Part shown: positions 18,266-27,565 of the stretch, one piece after another | Numbering within the stretch: position 1 is the first letter of the stretch | How the letters are laid out: every line of letters begins with the position of its first letter | Assembly (NCBI RefSeq): GCF_020687205.1 | Contig: NZ_JAJEQE010000021.1 | Location: forward strand, 1 to 45,893 | DNA: 45,893 nt | Direction: 5' to 3' | Origin: Hominisplanchenecus faecis | GTDB taxonomy: Bacteria; Bacillota; Clostridia; Lachnospirales; Lachnospiraceae | Notes under the pieces: model-generated | Told to the model about the DNA's origin: nothing | Database searches by the model: none | The model's input: only the letters and a program-made list of their open reading frames with translations | Program-made: the position numbers and the translations under genes

Positions 18266-18840
18266 AACTCCTTTTTCTCCTTCTCTATAAACATATGAAC
18301 ATTTGTCTTATATTCTTTGCGTTTCAGTACACGGAACCCAAATTCCTTAAGATAGGAAAAATCAGTCTCCAGAGATGCCTCTATAATGATCAGGGTACGC
18401 TCATCTGCCACTTTGCTGTCTTTTAAGCAGGAAAGGACTCGCTTTTCCAGCTCCTGGTTGTAAGGAGGGTCCATAAAAATGACACCAAAGCTCTCCTTGC
18501 CGTCCTCGATCTCACGTCTCAGACGATCCAGTGCAGCAAAAACATCTGACTGCACAACAAAAGCATCCGCGTCCAACCTAGTAAACTTCAGGTTTTCGCG
18601 GATGCAACACACTGCGGCAGGATTTTTTTCCACAAAGACTGCTTCCTTTGCTCCTCTGCTGAGTGCCTCAATTCCTATCGCACCGCTCCCGGAAAACAGA
18701 TCCAGAAAACGGATACCGTATAGTTCATCCTGTATCATATTAAAAAGCGTTTCTTTAATCCGGTCCGTGGTCGGTCTGGTCTCCATTCCGGGAACCGTCT
18801 TAAGTGCCAGTCTCCTGGCTTTGCCTGCGATAACTCTCAT
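18262..18840 (-). CDS. rsmD: 16S rRNA (guanine-966 N2) methyltransferase
   Basis: 192 residues. SAM-binding [19 protein letters not shown], catalytic MDPPYN (NPPY-type), and N-terminal [15 protein letters not shown], all diagnostic. Methylates G966 of 16S rRNA. RBS AAAGGAAG. First gene of the rsmD-coaD unit, preceded by a strong promoter. Confidence 0.95.
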   Translation of the reverse strand: MRVIAGKARRLALKTVPGMETRPTTDRIKETLFNMIQDELYGIRFLDLFSGSGAIGIEALSRGAKEAVFVEKNPAAVCCIRENLKFTRLDADAFVVQSDVFAALDRLRREIEDGKESFGVIFMDPPYNQELEKRVLSCLKDSKVADERTLIIIEASLETDFSYLKEFGFRVLKRKEYKTNVHMFIEKEKKEL

Positions 18841-18869
18841 AATTTCTTCCTTTGTTCTGTGTTTTTTCT

Positions 18870-18898
18870 ATTATAAAGGTTTTCACACTTCACGTCAA
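18870..18898 (-). promoter_or_regulatory. Sigma-A promoter of rsmD-coaD
   Basis: Minus strand TTGACG (18893-18898), 17-base spacer, TATAAT (18870-18875). Eleven of twelve consensus bases, about 25 bases before the start-site region of rsmD. Confidence 0.8.
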
Positions 18899-18950
18899 GC
18901 CGAAAAAACAGGAAAACAACGGAAGCAAGCAGCATTTGTGAGCTCATGTA

Positions 18951-19616
18951 TCAAAGGATTCTTTCGTTTTTGATGCTTCCGGTCTCTTTAAATACTTCCC
19001 ACTCTGAGATATTGACTGCATGGTCACCGATACGTTCCAGATATTTTGCAACCATCAGAAGATCCACACAGGCATCGGTGTCTTTTTTGCCTTCTTTCAG
19101 GCAGGCAACCAGTTCCTCTTTCACCTGGTTGAAAAGGTCATCAATCTTATCGTCTCTTTTATAAAATTCTTTTGCCTGCTCTTTATCTCTTGCCATAAAA
19201 AGCTCTACCCCATCACAGAGGATCTTTCTGGTCTCTTCGAGCATCTCCGGCATGGACGGTGCATACTCTTTGTAGCTGATACCGTTCAGACGCACTGCCA
19301 TATCTGCGATATCCGCTGCATGGTCACCGATACGTTCCATGTCACCGACTGCTTTCATAACAGAAGATACGATACGCAAATCACTTGCCAGCACCGGCTG
19401 CTGCCTGGTCAGAAGCAGCAGACATTCTGCTTCAATCTTACGCTCCATCTCATTGATCTTACGGTCATTTTTCTGGATTCTGTCCAATTCTTCCAGATCA
19501 TTAAGTGCAATCGCTGAGAGCAGATCTGCAAAAGCCTGCTGAATCCCCTTTCCCATGGCATCCATGTTTTCGCGAAGAGTCTCCAGTTCGTGTTCAAAAT
19601 TCATTCTCACTGACAT
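18951..19616 (-). CDS. phoU: Phosphate signalling regulator PhoU
   Basis: 221 residues: two PhoU three-helix repeats, each with the E/DxxxD metal motif (VGDMERIGDHAADIADM and KYLERIGDHAVNISEW). PhoU links the Pst transporter to the PhoR/PhoP kinase system and represses it when phosphate is ample. ATG at 19616 has GGGGGA six bases upstream. It follows pstB directly, closing the pst operon. Confidence 0.95.
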   Translation of the reverse strand: MSVRMNFEHELETLRENMDAMGKGIQQAFADLLSAIALNDLEELDRIQKNDRKINEMERKIEAECLLLLTRQQPVLASDLRIVSSVMKAVGDMERIGDHAADIADMAVRLNGISYKEYAPSMPEMLEETRKILCDGVELFMARDKEQAKEFYKRDDKIDDLFNQVKEELVACLKEGKKDTDACVDLLMVAKYLERIGDHAVNISEWEVFKETGSIKNERIL

Positions 19617-19630
19617 TGTTTTTCCCCCAA

Positions 19631-20389
19631 TCAACCAAAACGTCCTGTAATATAATCTTCGGTCCTCTTATCCTGCGGTCTCGCAAAGATGTCATCGGTA
19701 TGGTTAAACTCGATCACTTCTCCTACCAAGAAGAATGCGGTGTCATCCGATACACGTGCTGCCTGCTGCATGTTATGGGTGACAACAACAACCGTATATT
19801 TTTTCTTCAGCTCTACCATCAGCTCTTCAATTTTTAAAGTAGAGATCGGATCAAGTGCCGATGTCGGCTCATCCATTAAAAGCACGTCCGGCTGTACGGC
19901 CAGTGCTCTTGCAATACAGAGACGCTGCTGCTGTCCGCCGGAAAGCCCCAGTGCTGATTTTTTCAGGCGGTCTTTTACCTCATCAAAGATCGCTGCTCCA
20001 CGCAGACTCTCTTCCACGATCTGATCGAGTGTCGCTTTATCTTTAATGCCATGGATCCTCGGTCCATAAGCGATATTATCATAAATGCTCATCGGGAATG
20101 GATTTGCCTGCTGAAATACCATACCCACTTTTTTTCGAAGCAGTGTGGTATCTGCCTTCGGACTGTAGATATCTTCTCCGTCAATCAGGACTTTTCCTTC
20201 TATTTTTACGTTCTCAACCAGGTCATTCATACGATTTAAGCACTTCAGAAAGGTGGATTTACCGCATCCGGACGGACCGATAAATGCAGTGATCGCATTT
20301 TCCCGAATCTCCATATTGACATGTTTTAACGCATGATTCGTTCCGTAGTGCAGGTTCAGATCCTGCACACTGATTTTTGTATTTTCCAT
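19631..20389 (-). CDS. pstB: Phosphate ABC transporter ATP-binding protein
   Basis: 252 residues with Walker [10 protein letters not shown], signature [14 protein letters not shown] and Walker [32 protein letters not shown] is the Pst-type N-terminus. It powers high-affinity phosphate uptake with PstA/PstC. RBS AGAGGAG. Confidence 0.97.
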   Translation of the reverse strand: MENTKISVQDLNLHYGTNHALKHVNMEIRENAITAFIGPSGCGKSTFLKCLNRMNDLVENVKIEGKVLIDGEDIYSPKADTTLLRKKVGMVFQQANPFPMSIYDNIAYGPRIHGIKDKATLDQIVEESLRGAAIFDEVKDRLKKSALGLSGGQQQRLCIARALAVQPDVLLMDEPTSALDPISTLKIEELMVELKKKYTVVVVTHNMQQAARVSDDTAFFLVGEVIEFNHTDDIFARPQDKRTEDYITGRFG

Positions 20390-20408
20390 GGTGATGCTCC
20401 TCTTTCTT

Positions 20409-21284
20409 TTATTTCATCCGCGTTACATCGAAACGCTTCGCCAGATATTTTGTCAGGAAATTGATGCACAGTACGATCACAAGAAGTACAAATGCAATTC
20501 CAAACGCTACATTATATTCCGCTTTTGAGCTGCTAAGATACAGCTGGATCGTCAAAGTTCCGCCCGGCTGCAGGATCTTGGAAAGCCATCCTCCCGCTTT
20601 CGGGAGCAGATAACCGCTTCCAGCCGTAAAGAGCAGGGCTGCCGATTCTCCGACGATACGTCCGATCGCCAGAATCACTCCGGTGATGATACCGGGCATG
20701 GCAGACGGAAGCAGGATCGTGCGGATCATATGCCATTTTGTTGCTCCCATGCCAAGTGCTCCGCTCCGGTAAGAATCCGGAACCGTACGCAGAGCTTCCT
20801 GCGTGTTTCGCGTGATCAGTGGCAGGATCATAAGGCTCAAAGTCAGAGCACCGGTCAGCAGAGAATAACCAAGGTGCAGCGTTGTTCCAAAAAATACGCT
20901 TCCGAAAAGTCCGAAAATAATCGACGGGATACCGGAAAGTGTCTCGGTTGTAAATTCAATGATCCTTACAATCTTGCCCGGTTTGGCATACTCATTCAGA
21001 TAAATGGCACTTCCCACACCGATCGGCGTTGCGATCACCAGCGTGATCACAATGATATACAGCGTATTGACAATATTTCCGGCAATGCCGACCGTTCCTT
21101 TTCTTGCACTTGTTACCGTTGTCAGAAACTCCAGGCTTACACTTCCGATTCCTCTTACCGTTACATAACAGATGATCATCAGAAGAACAGAAACTGCTAT
21201 GGCTGCTGACAGATAAATGCATCCGTACAGGAACTTGTCCATGCCATGTGTTTTTTTATTATAAATTGAATTCTCACTTTGCAT
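20409..21284 (-). CDS. pstA: Phosphate ABC transporter permease PstA
   Basis: 291 residues, six predicted membrane segments, and the ABC-permease EAA region [20 protein letters not shown]. It overlaps the end of pstC by 11 bases and so is likely translationally coupled. RBS GAAGGGA ten bases upstream. Confidence 0.95.
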   Translation of the reverse strand: MQSENSIYNKKTHGMDKFLYGCIYLSAAIAVSVLLMIICYVTVRGIGSVSLEFLTTVTSARKGTVGIAGNIVNTLYIIVITLVIATPIGVGSAIYLNEYAKPGKIVRIIEFTTETLSGIPSIIFGLFGSVFFGTTLHLGYSLLTGALTLSLMILPLITRNTQEALRTVPDSYRSGALGMGATKWHMIRTILLPSAMPGIITGVILAIGRIVGESAALLFTAGSGYLLPKAGGWLSKILQPGGTLTIQLYLSSSKAEYNVAFGIAFVLLVIVLCINFLTKYLAKRFDVTRMK

Positions 21285-22218
21285 CGTCGTCTATTCCCTT
21301 CTTCAGTATCCGTGTCAGAACCACATTGATCAGCATGATGAATACAAACAGCACCAGACCGATCGTGAATAAAACCTGTCTGTGTAAATCTGCTGCATAT
21401 CCCATTTCACTTACGATCGCTGTTGTCAGAAAGCGAACCGAATTGAATGGGAACGGCGGATTTACCGAACTTCCTGCTACTAAAGTGATCGCCATCGCTT
21501 CACCGATCGCTCTTCCTGTTCCAAGTACGATGGCTGTAATGATACCGGATTTTGCCGCCGGGATCATCACCTTGAAAATAGTCTGGATATGGGAGGCTCC
21601 CAAAGCCAGCGATGCTGATTTCAGATTCTGCGGTACTGCTTTCAGTGCAGACTCACTGATATTTATTACCGTTGGGAGGATCATAATTGCCAGTACGATC
21701 ACAGCTGAAATCAGGTTCGCTCCTCCGGTGAACTGGTGTGTTTTTGAATTTTGAAAGAGAAACAGCTCCAGTTTGTACATTACCGGATTGAGCACCAGGA
21801 TGCCGACCAGTCCGTAAATAACCGAAGGAATGCCTGCCAGAAGTTCCACCGCCGGTTTTACAACGGCTGCCAGTTTTTTCGGTGCAGCTTCCGCAAGAAA
21901 GACTGCGGTCAGAATACCGATCGGCACACCGATCAGGATGGCAAGTGCCGTTCCTACGATCGATGTGAGGATAATGTACAGGATACCGTAGGATGGCGTT
22001 GCCGCCGTCGGTGCCCAGACACTTCCAAAGAGAATGTCAAGGAGACCGACTTTGAAAATCGCAGGGGTTCCGCTGATGATCATGTAGAGTGTGATCGAAA
22101 AGACTGCCGCAACTGCAACGACCGAACATATGGTAAATATGATCTGTGCCGTTGTTTCTACCGCCGAGCGGGATCCTTTTGCACTTAAAATACTGAATTT
22201 GCTTTTCTTATCTTCCAT
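21274..22218 (-). CDS. pstC: Phosphate ABC transporter permease PstC
   Basis: 314 residues. N-terminal cytoplasmic tail, six membrane segments, and the EAA-like LKAVPQNLKSASLALGASHIQTI. Paired with PstA. The Shine-Dalgarno is weak (AAGG far upstream), unlike the rest of the operon. It lies 29 bases after pstS. Confidence 0.95.
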   Translation of the reverse strand: MEDKKSKFSILSAKGSRSAVETTAQIIFTICSVVAVAAVFSITLYMIISGTPAIFKVGLLDILFGSVWAPTAATPSYGILYIILTSIVGTALAILIGVPIGILTAVFLAEAAPKKLAAVVKPAVELLAGIPSVIYGLVGILVLNPVMYKLELFLFQNSKTHQFTGGANLISAVIVLAIMILPTVINISESALKAVPQNLKSASLALGASHIQTIFKVMIPAAKSGIITAIVLGTGRAIGEAMAITLVAGSSVNPPFPFNSVRFLTTAIVSEMGYAADLHRQVLFTIGLVLFVFIMLINVVLTRILKKGIDDDAK

Positions 22219-22247
22219 TCTTTACACCAAGCCTTCGTTTTTTCCAG

Positions 22248-23189
22248 TTAGTCTACAGTGATCAGACCTACGGAGCTGATCAGATCTTTTCCTTCTGCGG
22301 AAGAAAGATAGTCAAACAGTGCCTGTACCGGTTCGCTCTGTTCTGAGATCTCTCCTTTTGTCGCCATAACAAACGGGCGGCTCAGGAAATAATTTCCTGC
22401 TTTGATGTTTTCTGCTGTCGGCTCTACACCTTCCAGTTTCAGGGCTTTTACCGTGTCATCCAGGACATCCAGAGATACGTATCCGATGGAGCCCGGTGTG
22501 GAAGCTACTTTTGCCATAACAGCTCCGGTGCTGTCCAGTTCGCTTGCATATGTACATTTATCTGCAACATCCAGCAGTTCTTCAAAAGCTCCTCTCGTAC
22601 CGGAACCTGCTTCACGTCCGATCACAACAATCGGCGCGGAGTCTCCGTCTACATCTGCCCAGTCTGTGATCTCACCTGTGTAGATCTGTGCCAGCTGTTC
22701 TTTTGTCAGATTCTCTACTTTTGTATCCGGATTTACTACAACTGCAATACCGTCGATCGCTACGATGTTTTCTACTGCACCATTCTGTTTTTCACTGTCT
22801 TCCAGTGCACGGGAAGAGTTTCCGATATCTACGCTTCCGGAAAGAAGGGATTCAATACCTGCGGAAGATCCGGTAAATTCTGCATTTACGGTTACATTCG
22901 GATATTTCTCCATGAAAGCTTCTGCAACGGCGTTTGCCAGTTTCTCCATAGAAGTACTTCCTGCCATGGTAATGCTGCCGCTCAAATCTGCGGAAGCTTC
23001 ACTTGCTGCCTGTGTATCTTTGGCACTGTCTGCAGTGCTTTCAGCCGCCTGGCTTCCTGCCTCTGTCTGTGCTGCGTTTGTATCTGCCTTTGTCTCTGTT
23101 GTCGTGCCTGACTGTCCGCATGCTGCCAGACTTGCTACTGTCACTGCACAAATTCCTGCTAAAGCTGTCAATTTCTTAAGGTTCTTCAT
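22248..23189 (-). CDS. pstS: Phosphate-binding lipoprotein PstS
   Basis: 313 residues. Lipoprotein signal with lipobox SLAAC near residue 23, a Thr/Ala/Glu-rich linker, then the substrate-binding fold with the phosphate-binding signatures SGSITMAGSTSM, GSVDIGNSSRAL and GREAGSGTRGAFEE. The ATG at 23189 has AGGAGA eight bases upstream; a longer frame beginning at 23258 lacks an RBS and would not give a signal peptide. Confidence 0.96.
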   Translation of the reverse strand: MKNLKKLTALAGICAVTVASLAACGQSGTTTETKADTNAAQTEAGSQAAESTADSAKDTQAASEASADLSGSITMAGSTSMEKLANAVAEAFMEKYPNVTVNAEFTGSSAGIESLLSGSVDIGNSSRALEDSEKQNGAVENIVAIDGIAVVVNPDTKVENLTKEQLAQIYTGEITDWADVDGDSAPIVVIGREAGSGTRGAFEELLDVADKCTYASELDSTGAVMAKVASTPGSIGYVSLDVLDDTVKALKLEGVEPTAENIKAGNYFLSRPFVMATKGEISEQSEPVQALFDYLSSAEGKDLISSVGLITVD

Positions 23190-23310
23190 AATAATAATCT
23201 CCTCTCCTGACCCGCTGTGCCGTTTTCGTTTTATTTTTACCAGTTTTTCATTCGGCATCTGTCAGTTTCTGATTTTTCTGTTCTTTGTGAACAACCTTAA
23301 GATAACACAA

Positions 23311-23339
23311 AACCAGCCCACAAAAAGCATGGGCTGGTT
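23311..23339 (-). terminator. Hairpin between xpt and pstS
   Basis: A 10-bp perfect stem, AACCAGCCCA (23311-23320) with TGGGCTGGTT (23330-23339). On the minus strand it is followed by TTGTGTTA, a short T-rich tail. It likely ends xpt transcripts; it may also lie in the pst leader, depending on where pst starts. Confidence 0.6.
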
Positions 23340-23347
23340 AATCCTTG

Positions 23348-23394
23348 GTTATGTTTTTGTAAAGAAAATCTGCAATTGTAAAGAAATCGTAAAG
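23348..23394 (-). promoter_or_regulatory. PHO-box-like array upstream of pstS
   Basis: On the minus strand CTTTAC occurs at 23389-23394, 23378-23383 and 23359-23364, and CATAAC at 23348-23353: spacings of 11, 19 and 11 bases. Recalled PhoP boxes in Firmicutes are TT(A/T/C)ACA-like hexamers with 5-base gaps, an 11-base period. The array begins one base past the xpt stop. I could not place a good -10 at the usual distance, so the transcription start is unresolved. Confidence 0.55.
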
Positions 23395-23395
23395 C

Positions 23396-23971
23396 TTATC
23401 GGAATACGATCTCTCCGGTTTTTTCATCCATACTCTCTACGATAGCGAGAGATTCCAGGTGTACTCCCTGATCACGCAGGGCATCGCCGCCTGGCTGGAA
23501 GCCTTTCTCGATCACGATACCGGCTCCGACCAGCTGTGCACCGGAATCTTTTACGATCTGGATCAGTCCCTCCATTGCCTTTCCGTTTGCCATAAAGTCA
23601 TCGATCAGCAGCACTTTGTCATCCGGTCCGAGAAACTCCCTGGAAACGATGATGTCGTAGATTCTTCCGTGAGTATAGGACTCCACCTGTGTGGTATAGA
23701 CATCTCCTGCGATATTTTTGGTCTGCGTCTTCTTTGCAAAGACAACCGGAACGTTGAAAACTTCGGCAACAACACAGGCAATACCGATACCGGATGCCTC
23801 GATCGTCAGGATCTTTGTGATCTCTTCCCCTTCAAATCTGCGTTTGAACTCTTTTCCGATCTCACGGAACAGGGATACATCCATCTGATGATTCAAAAAG
23901 CTGTCCACTTTCAGCACATTGCCTTCTCTAATCTTACCGTCTTTTCTGATTCTGTCTTTGAGTATCTGCAT
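23396..23971 (-). CDS. xpt: Xanthine phosphoribosyltransferase
   Basis: 191 residues, the usual Xpt length. PRPP-binding loop VLLIDDFMANGKAMEGL, and EASGIGIACVVAEVFNVPVVFAKK. It converts xanthine to XMP. ATG at 23971 has GGAGG eight bases upstream, and MQILKDRIRKDGKI is the family N-terminus. No purine riboswitch was found in its ~55-base leader, unusual for xpt in Firmicutes. Confidence 0.93.
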   Translation of the reverse strand: MQILKDRIRKDGKIREGNVLKVDSFLNHQMDVSLFREIGKEFKRRFEGEEITKILTIEASGIGIACVVAEVFNVPVVFAKKTQTKNIAGDVYTTQVESYTHGRIYDIIVSREFLGPDDKVLLIDDFMANGKAMEGLIQIVKDSGAQLVGAGIVIEKGFQPGGDALRDQGVHLESLAIVESMDEKTGEIVFR

Positions 23972-24032
23972 TTCTTTATCCTCCATCATCGTTTCGTTCA
24001 TTTTATTTTGATATACATCATCAGTTTTTTCA

Positions 24033-24061
24033 ATTTTACCCTCTATAGCCTTAAATGTCAA
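24033..24061 (-). promoter_or_regulatory. Sigma-A promoter of xpt
   Basis: Minus strand TTGACA (24056-24061), 17-base spacer, TAAAAT (24033-24038). It leaves only about 55 bases of leader, too short for a purine aptamer plus expression platform. Confidence 0.8.
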
Positions 24062-24119
24062 TGTACAGAAAATGTATTTTGATCCACAACGGTGAAGCCA
24101 CTGAACAATTACCAGAATT

Positions 24120-24689
24120 TTACAAAATCTTCTGACCTTCTGCCAGCAAAACTTTCAGAATACCGGCCAGAAACATAACGGTCACCGGATTCATTTTACA
24201 TTTCCGAAGCAGCACGATGCAAAGGCCGAACAGAATCACCATGCCCCAGTCGGTATCCGGCAGACGGATCACAGTCTGTCCGTTCCAGAAGGCAGAAACC
24301 AAGATGGAAATGCTGGCCGATGCGATCAGTGCGATCACTGCCGGACGCAGGGAAGAAAGAATACCATGAAGTGCTGCGAGCTTTTGATATTTTAAATAGA
24401 AGTAAGCAATAAATGTAACCAAAATACAGGACGGCAGAATACATCCAAACGTTGCAATCAGAGCTCCCGCAAGCCCTGCCGTGTTCATTCCGACAAACGT
24501 AGCTGCATTTGTGGCGATCGGACCAGGTGTCATCTGCGAGATCGTGACAAGATCTGCGAACCCTTTCCCATCTAACCAGTGATACGTGTCCACTACCTGG
24601 TGCTGTATCAGAGGCATTGCCGCATAACCGCCTCCAAAACTGAACATTCCAATCTGAAGAAATGCAAAAAATAATTTCAGATAAATCAT
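24120..24689 (-). CDS. Chromate-type transporter, half-size subunit
   Basis: 189 residues, one chromate_transp domain with FSFGGGYAAMPLIQHQVVDTYHW, ISQMTPGPIATNAATFVG and five to six membrane segments. Full ChrA has two such domains; here two genes supply them. Start overlaps the upstream partner by four bases (ATGA). In gut anaerobes the physiological anion is unknown; chromate is only the founding substrate. Confidence 0.88.
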   Translation of the reverse strand: MIYLKLFFAFLQIGMFSFGGGYAAMPLIQHQVVDTYHWLDGKGFADLVTISQMTPGPIATNAATFVGMNTAGLAGALIATFGCILPSCILVTFIAYFYLKYQKLAALHGILSSLRPAVIALIASASISILVSAFWNGQTVIRLPDTDWGMVILFGLCIVLLRKCKMNPVTVMFLAGILKVLLAEGQKIL

Positions 24690-25255
24690 GATATTTTCCT
24701 CTTTCCGTACTTTGAACGTAAAAATCCCAACAGACCGCTTGCGATCACAATGTATACAACATTGACTTGAAACACCGTTGCCGCCAGAAAGGCAGCTGCC
24801 ATAATGATCCAGGAAATGGCATCTTTTTGTTTTGCCACCTCACCCGCCATCTCATATACCACAACAGCGATCACTGCCCCGACTCCGGCCTGCATGCCAA
24901 GCAGCATCTGGCTTACAATAAAATTTTTGCAGAAGATCTGATAACAGACCGAGATTGCCGCAATGATTACAAACTGTGGAAGCAATGTCCCAAAGACGGC
25001 TGTCACCACGCCGGTAAGCCCTGCCAGCTTATAGCCGACTGCGATTGCTCCGTTCACTGCCACAGCTCCCGGTGCCGACTGTGCGATCGCCACCAGATCC
25101 AGCATCTCATTCTCATCGATCCAGTGATACTCATCAACAAATTTCTTTTTCATCAGACTCACGATCACATAGCCTCCGCCAAACGTGAATGTACTGAGAT
25201 AAAACGTAGACAGAAAAAGTTTCCATAAGACAGTTTTTTTTGATTTTGACTCCAT
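24686..25255 (-). CDS. Chromate-type transporter, half-size partner subunit
   Basis: 189 residues, homologous to the next gene: TFGGGYVIVSLMKKKFVDEYHW and IAQSAPGAVAVNGAIAVGYK. The pair has opposite charge features in its loops, as expected for the antiparallel halves of a short-chain ChrA. RBS AGAGGT. It opens the two-gene unit. Confidence 0.88.
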   Translation of the reverse strand: MESKSKKTVLWKLFLSTFYLSTFTFGGGYVIVSLMKKKFVDEYHWIDENEMLDLVAIAQSAPGAVAVNGAIAVGYKLAGLTGVVTAVFGTLLPQFVIIAAISVCYQIFCKNFIVSQMLLGMQAGVGAVIAVVVYEMAGEVAKQKDAISWIIMAAAFLAATVFQVNVVYIVIASGLLGFLRSKYGKRKIS

Positions 25256-25598
25256 ATCTATACCTCTTTTGTGCTTTTTATGCTTAAAAGGATGTCACAA
25301 CGAAAAGTCTGAAATCACGATGTACCTGTGCAGAAATAATGTTATGACTTGATGACCTGATCAGGCATCCCCTGACAATTTTAGCACATCTTCTTTGCAA
25401 AATACATCTTTTTACATAATCTTTACGTTTCCCTTCGTGACGGATCATTCCTCTTTTTCCTCTTTTTCACAGGGTATGGTCTGAGAATGTTTCAGCCCAA
25501 TGCCAACAAAATATAAAACCAGTGCCACTGCCAATAGCTCTGGTTTTATATAATCGGTGCTCTGCACACTTGAAGCGGGGGAATGCTTCTCTGCGTTC
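25256..25598. other. Intergenic region upstream of the chromate-type transporters
   Basis: 343 bases with no credible gene. Contains a perfect CCTGATCAGG palindrome (25356-25365), a candidate operator. It also has a 12-bp inverted repeat, ATATAAAACCAG (25511-25522) with CTGGTTTTATAT (25540-25551), which looks like a second terminator on either strand. No convincing -35/-10 pair or known riboswitch was seen. Confidence 0.5.
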
Positions 25599-25641
25599 AA
25601 AATAACAGGCACTCTCCTTTACGGAAAGTGCCTGTTATTTT
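25599..25641 (-). terminator. Strong terminator of the GGGtGRT operon
   Basis: A perfect 15-bp stem, AAAATAACAGGCACT (25599-25613) with AGTGCCTGTTATTTT (25627-25641). The A/T ends of the stem provide the U-tract in either direction. It lies 29 bases after the stop of the GGGtGRT gene. Confidence 0.88.
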
Positions 25642-25670
25642 CATTTAAATAAAACTTTTTTGTTTATTTT

Positions 25671-26681
25671 TTAGAATTTACCAGCTTTTGCTGCTTCCTC
25701 GATCGAAACTGCAACTGCAACAGTCATACCAACCATTGGGTTGTTACCTGCACCGATCAGACCCATCATTTCTACGTGAGCCGGAACAGAAGAAGAACCT
25801 GCGAACTGTGCATCAGAGTGCATACGTCCCAGAGTATCTGTCATACCATAAGAAGCTGGACCTGCAGCCATGTTATCCGGATGCAGTGTACGTCCTGTAC
25901 CACCACCGGAAGCTACTGAGAAGTATTTCTTACCTTTTTCAAGACATTCTTTTTTGTATGTACCTGCAACCGGATGCTGGAAACGTGTCGGGTTTGTGGA
26001 GTTACCTGTGATAGAAACGTCAACGCCTTCTTTCCACATGATAGCTACACCTTCCGGTACACTGTTTGCACCGTAGCAGTTTACTTTTGCACGAAGTCCT
26101 TCAGAATAAGCTTTTCTGGATACTTCTTTTACTTCGTTTGTGTATGGATCATACTCTGTCTCAACGAATGTGAAACCGTTGATTCTGGAGATGATCTGTG
26201 CAGCGTCTTTACCCAGACCGTTCAGGATAACACGCAGCGGTTTTTTACGAACTTTGTTTGCTTTTTCTGCGATACCGATCGCACCTTCAGCAGCAGCGAA
26301 AGATTCGTGACCTGCCAGGAATGCGAAACATTCTGTTTCTTCTTCCAGCAGCATTTTTCCTAAGTTACCATGTCCCAGACCTACTTTACGTGTGTCAGCA
26401 ACAGAACCCGGAATACAGAAAGACTGAAGACCTTCACCGATTGCAGCAGCAGCATCAGCAGCTCTTCTGCAGCCTTTTTTGATTGCGATTGCAGCACCTA
26501 CTGTGTAAGCCCAGCAAGCATTCTCAAAACAGATCGGCTGAATGCTCTTGACCTGAGCATATACATCCAGTCCAGCATCTTTTGTGATCTTTTCAGCTTC
26601 TTCGATAGAAGCAATTCCGTAACTATTTAAAACAGAATTGATCTTGTCAATTCGTCTCTCATATGATTCAAATAAAGCCAT
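25671..26681 (-). CDS. GGGtGRT family protein
   Basis: 336 residues. The name-giving motif GGGTGRT is at 259-265 (SVASGGGTGRTLHPDN). Other marks: HGNLGKMLLEEETECFAFLAGHES, LNGLGKDAAQIISRINGF, GNSTNPTRFQHPVAGTYK, and cysteines at 51, 56, 71, 89, 118, 202 and 246. No transmembrane segment. The family (recalled as Pfam PF14057) has no assigned function. It is encoded 19 bases after an IscU/NifU-like scaffold gene, and that pairing is the family's typical context, so a role in handling Fe-S or another thiol-bound group is a reasonable inference. RBS GGAGGT is strong; codon use looks like a highly expressed gene. Confidence 0.9.
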   Translation of the reverse strand: MALFESYERRIDKINSVLNSYGIASIEEAEKITKDAGLDVYAQVKSIQPICFENACWAYTVGAAIAIKKGCRRAADAAAAIGEGLQSFCIPGSVADTRKVGLGHGNLGKMLLEEETECFAFLAGHESFAAAEGAIGIAEKANKVRKKPLRVILNGLGKDAAQIISRINGFTFVETEYDPYTNEVKEVSRKAYSEGLRAKVNCYGANSVPEGVAIMWKEGVDVSITGNSTNPTRFQHPVAGTYKKECLEKGKKYFSVASGGGTGRTLHPDNMAAGPASYGMTDTLGRMHSDAQFAGSSSVPAHVEMMGLIGAGNNPMVGMTVAVAVSIEEAAKAGKF

Positions 26682-26700
26682 TTCCTGTTACCTCCTCTAA

Positions 26701-27393
26701 TTATTCTTTACGCGGGTCAATAATCTTAACAGCATCAGCTACGCGGCCATACTGACCTTTGGATTTTTCCCATGCAGTATTAGGGTCATCACCTTTTTTG
26801 ATGAAGTCTGTCATCTTTCCAAGGTTTACGAACTGGTATCCGATGATCAGATCATCAGCATCCAGAGCGATGCCTGTTACATAACCTTCTGCCATTTCAA
26901 GGTAACGAGGACCTTTCTTTAATGTACCGTACATTGTACCAACCTGTGAGCGAAGTCCTTTACCCAGGTCTTCCAGACCAGCGCCAACTGCCAGACCATC
27001 TTCAGAGAAAGCACTCTGGCTTCTTCCGTATACGATCTGCAGGAACAGTTCTCTCATAGCGGTATTGATAGCATCACAGACAAGGTCTGTATTCAGAGCT
27101 TCCATTACAGTCAGACCCGGCAGGATCTCAGCAGCCATAGCAGCAGAGTGTGTCATACCGGAACATCCGATGGTCTCTACCAGAGCTTCCTGGATGATAC
27201 CTTCCTTTACATTCAGGCTCAGCTTACATGCACCCTGCTGAGGAGCACACCAGCCTACACCATGTGTAAATCCGGAAATGTCTTTAACTTCTTTTGCCTG
27301 TACCCACTTTGCTTCTTCTGGAATTGGAGCAGCGCCATGATGAACGCCCTGTGCAACTGGGCACATTTCTTCTACTTCACGTGAATAAATCAT
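26701..27393 (-). CDS. Iron-sulfur assembly scaffold-like protein (IscU/NifU N-terminal type)
   Basis: 230 residues. Cysteines at 11, 49, 56, 77 and 106; ETIGCSGMTHSAAMAAEIL and TDLVCDAINTAMRELFLQ match the second and third cysteine regions of IscU-type scaffolds. It is longer than IscU (~130), with an extra C-terminal ~100 residues (GYVTGIALDADDLIIGYQFV). It is the fixed partner of GGGtGRT proteins. ATG at 27393 has AAAGGAG seven bases upstream; a longer frame starting at 27423 has none. Its leader contains a GCCTCC/GGAGGC hairpin. Confidence 0.85.
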   Translation of the reverse strand: MIYSREVEEMCPVAQGVHHGAAPIPEEAKWVQAKEVKDISGFTHGVGWCAPQQGACKLSLNVKEGIIQEALVETIGCSGMTHSAAMAAEILPGLTVMEALNTDLVCDAINTAMRELFLQIVYGRSQSAFSEDGLAVGAGLEDLGKGLRSQVGTMYGTLKKGPRYLEMAEGYVTGIALDADDLIIGYQFVNLGKMTDFIKKGDDPNTAWEKSKGQYGRVADAVKIIDPRKE

Positions 27394-27565
27394 TTTAAGA
27401 CTCCTTTCAAAAATAAATTGCATATAGTAATTAGCCGCCTCCCTTTTTTTGCGATCACAGGAGGCTGCAAAATACTTTCACATTATTTTCTCATAAATCG
27501 ACGATTTCGTCCAGTCTTTTTTTAACAAACCGGATTCTTTTGTCTTTTTTTGTCCGGAAATGCCT

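Noticed and set aside
23972-24061. Purine riboswitch upstream of xpt
   Set aside because: The leader is only about 55 bases from the promoter to the ATG and shows none of the conserved purine-aptamer loops.
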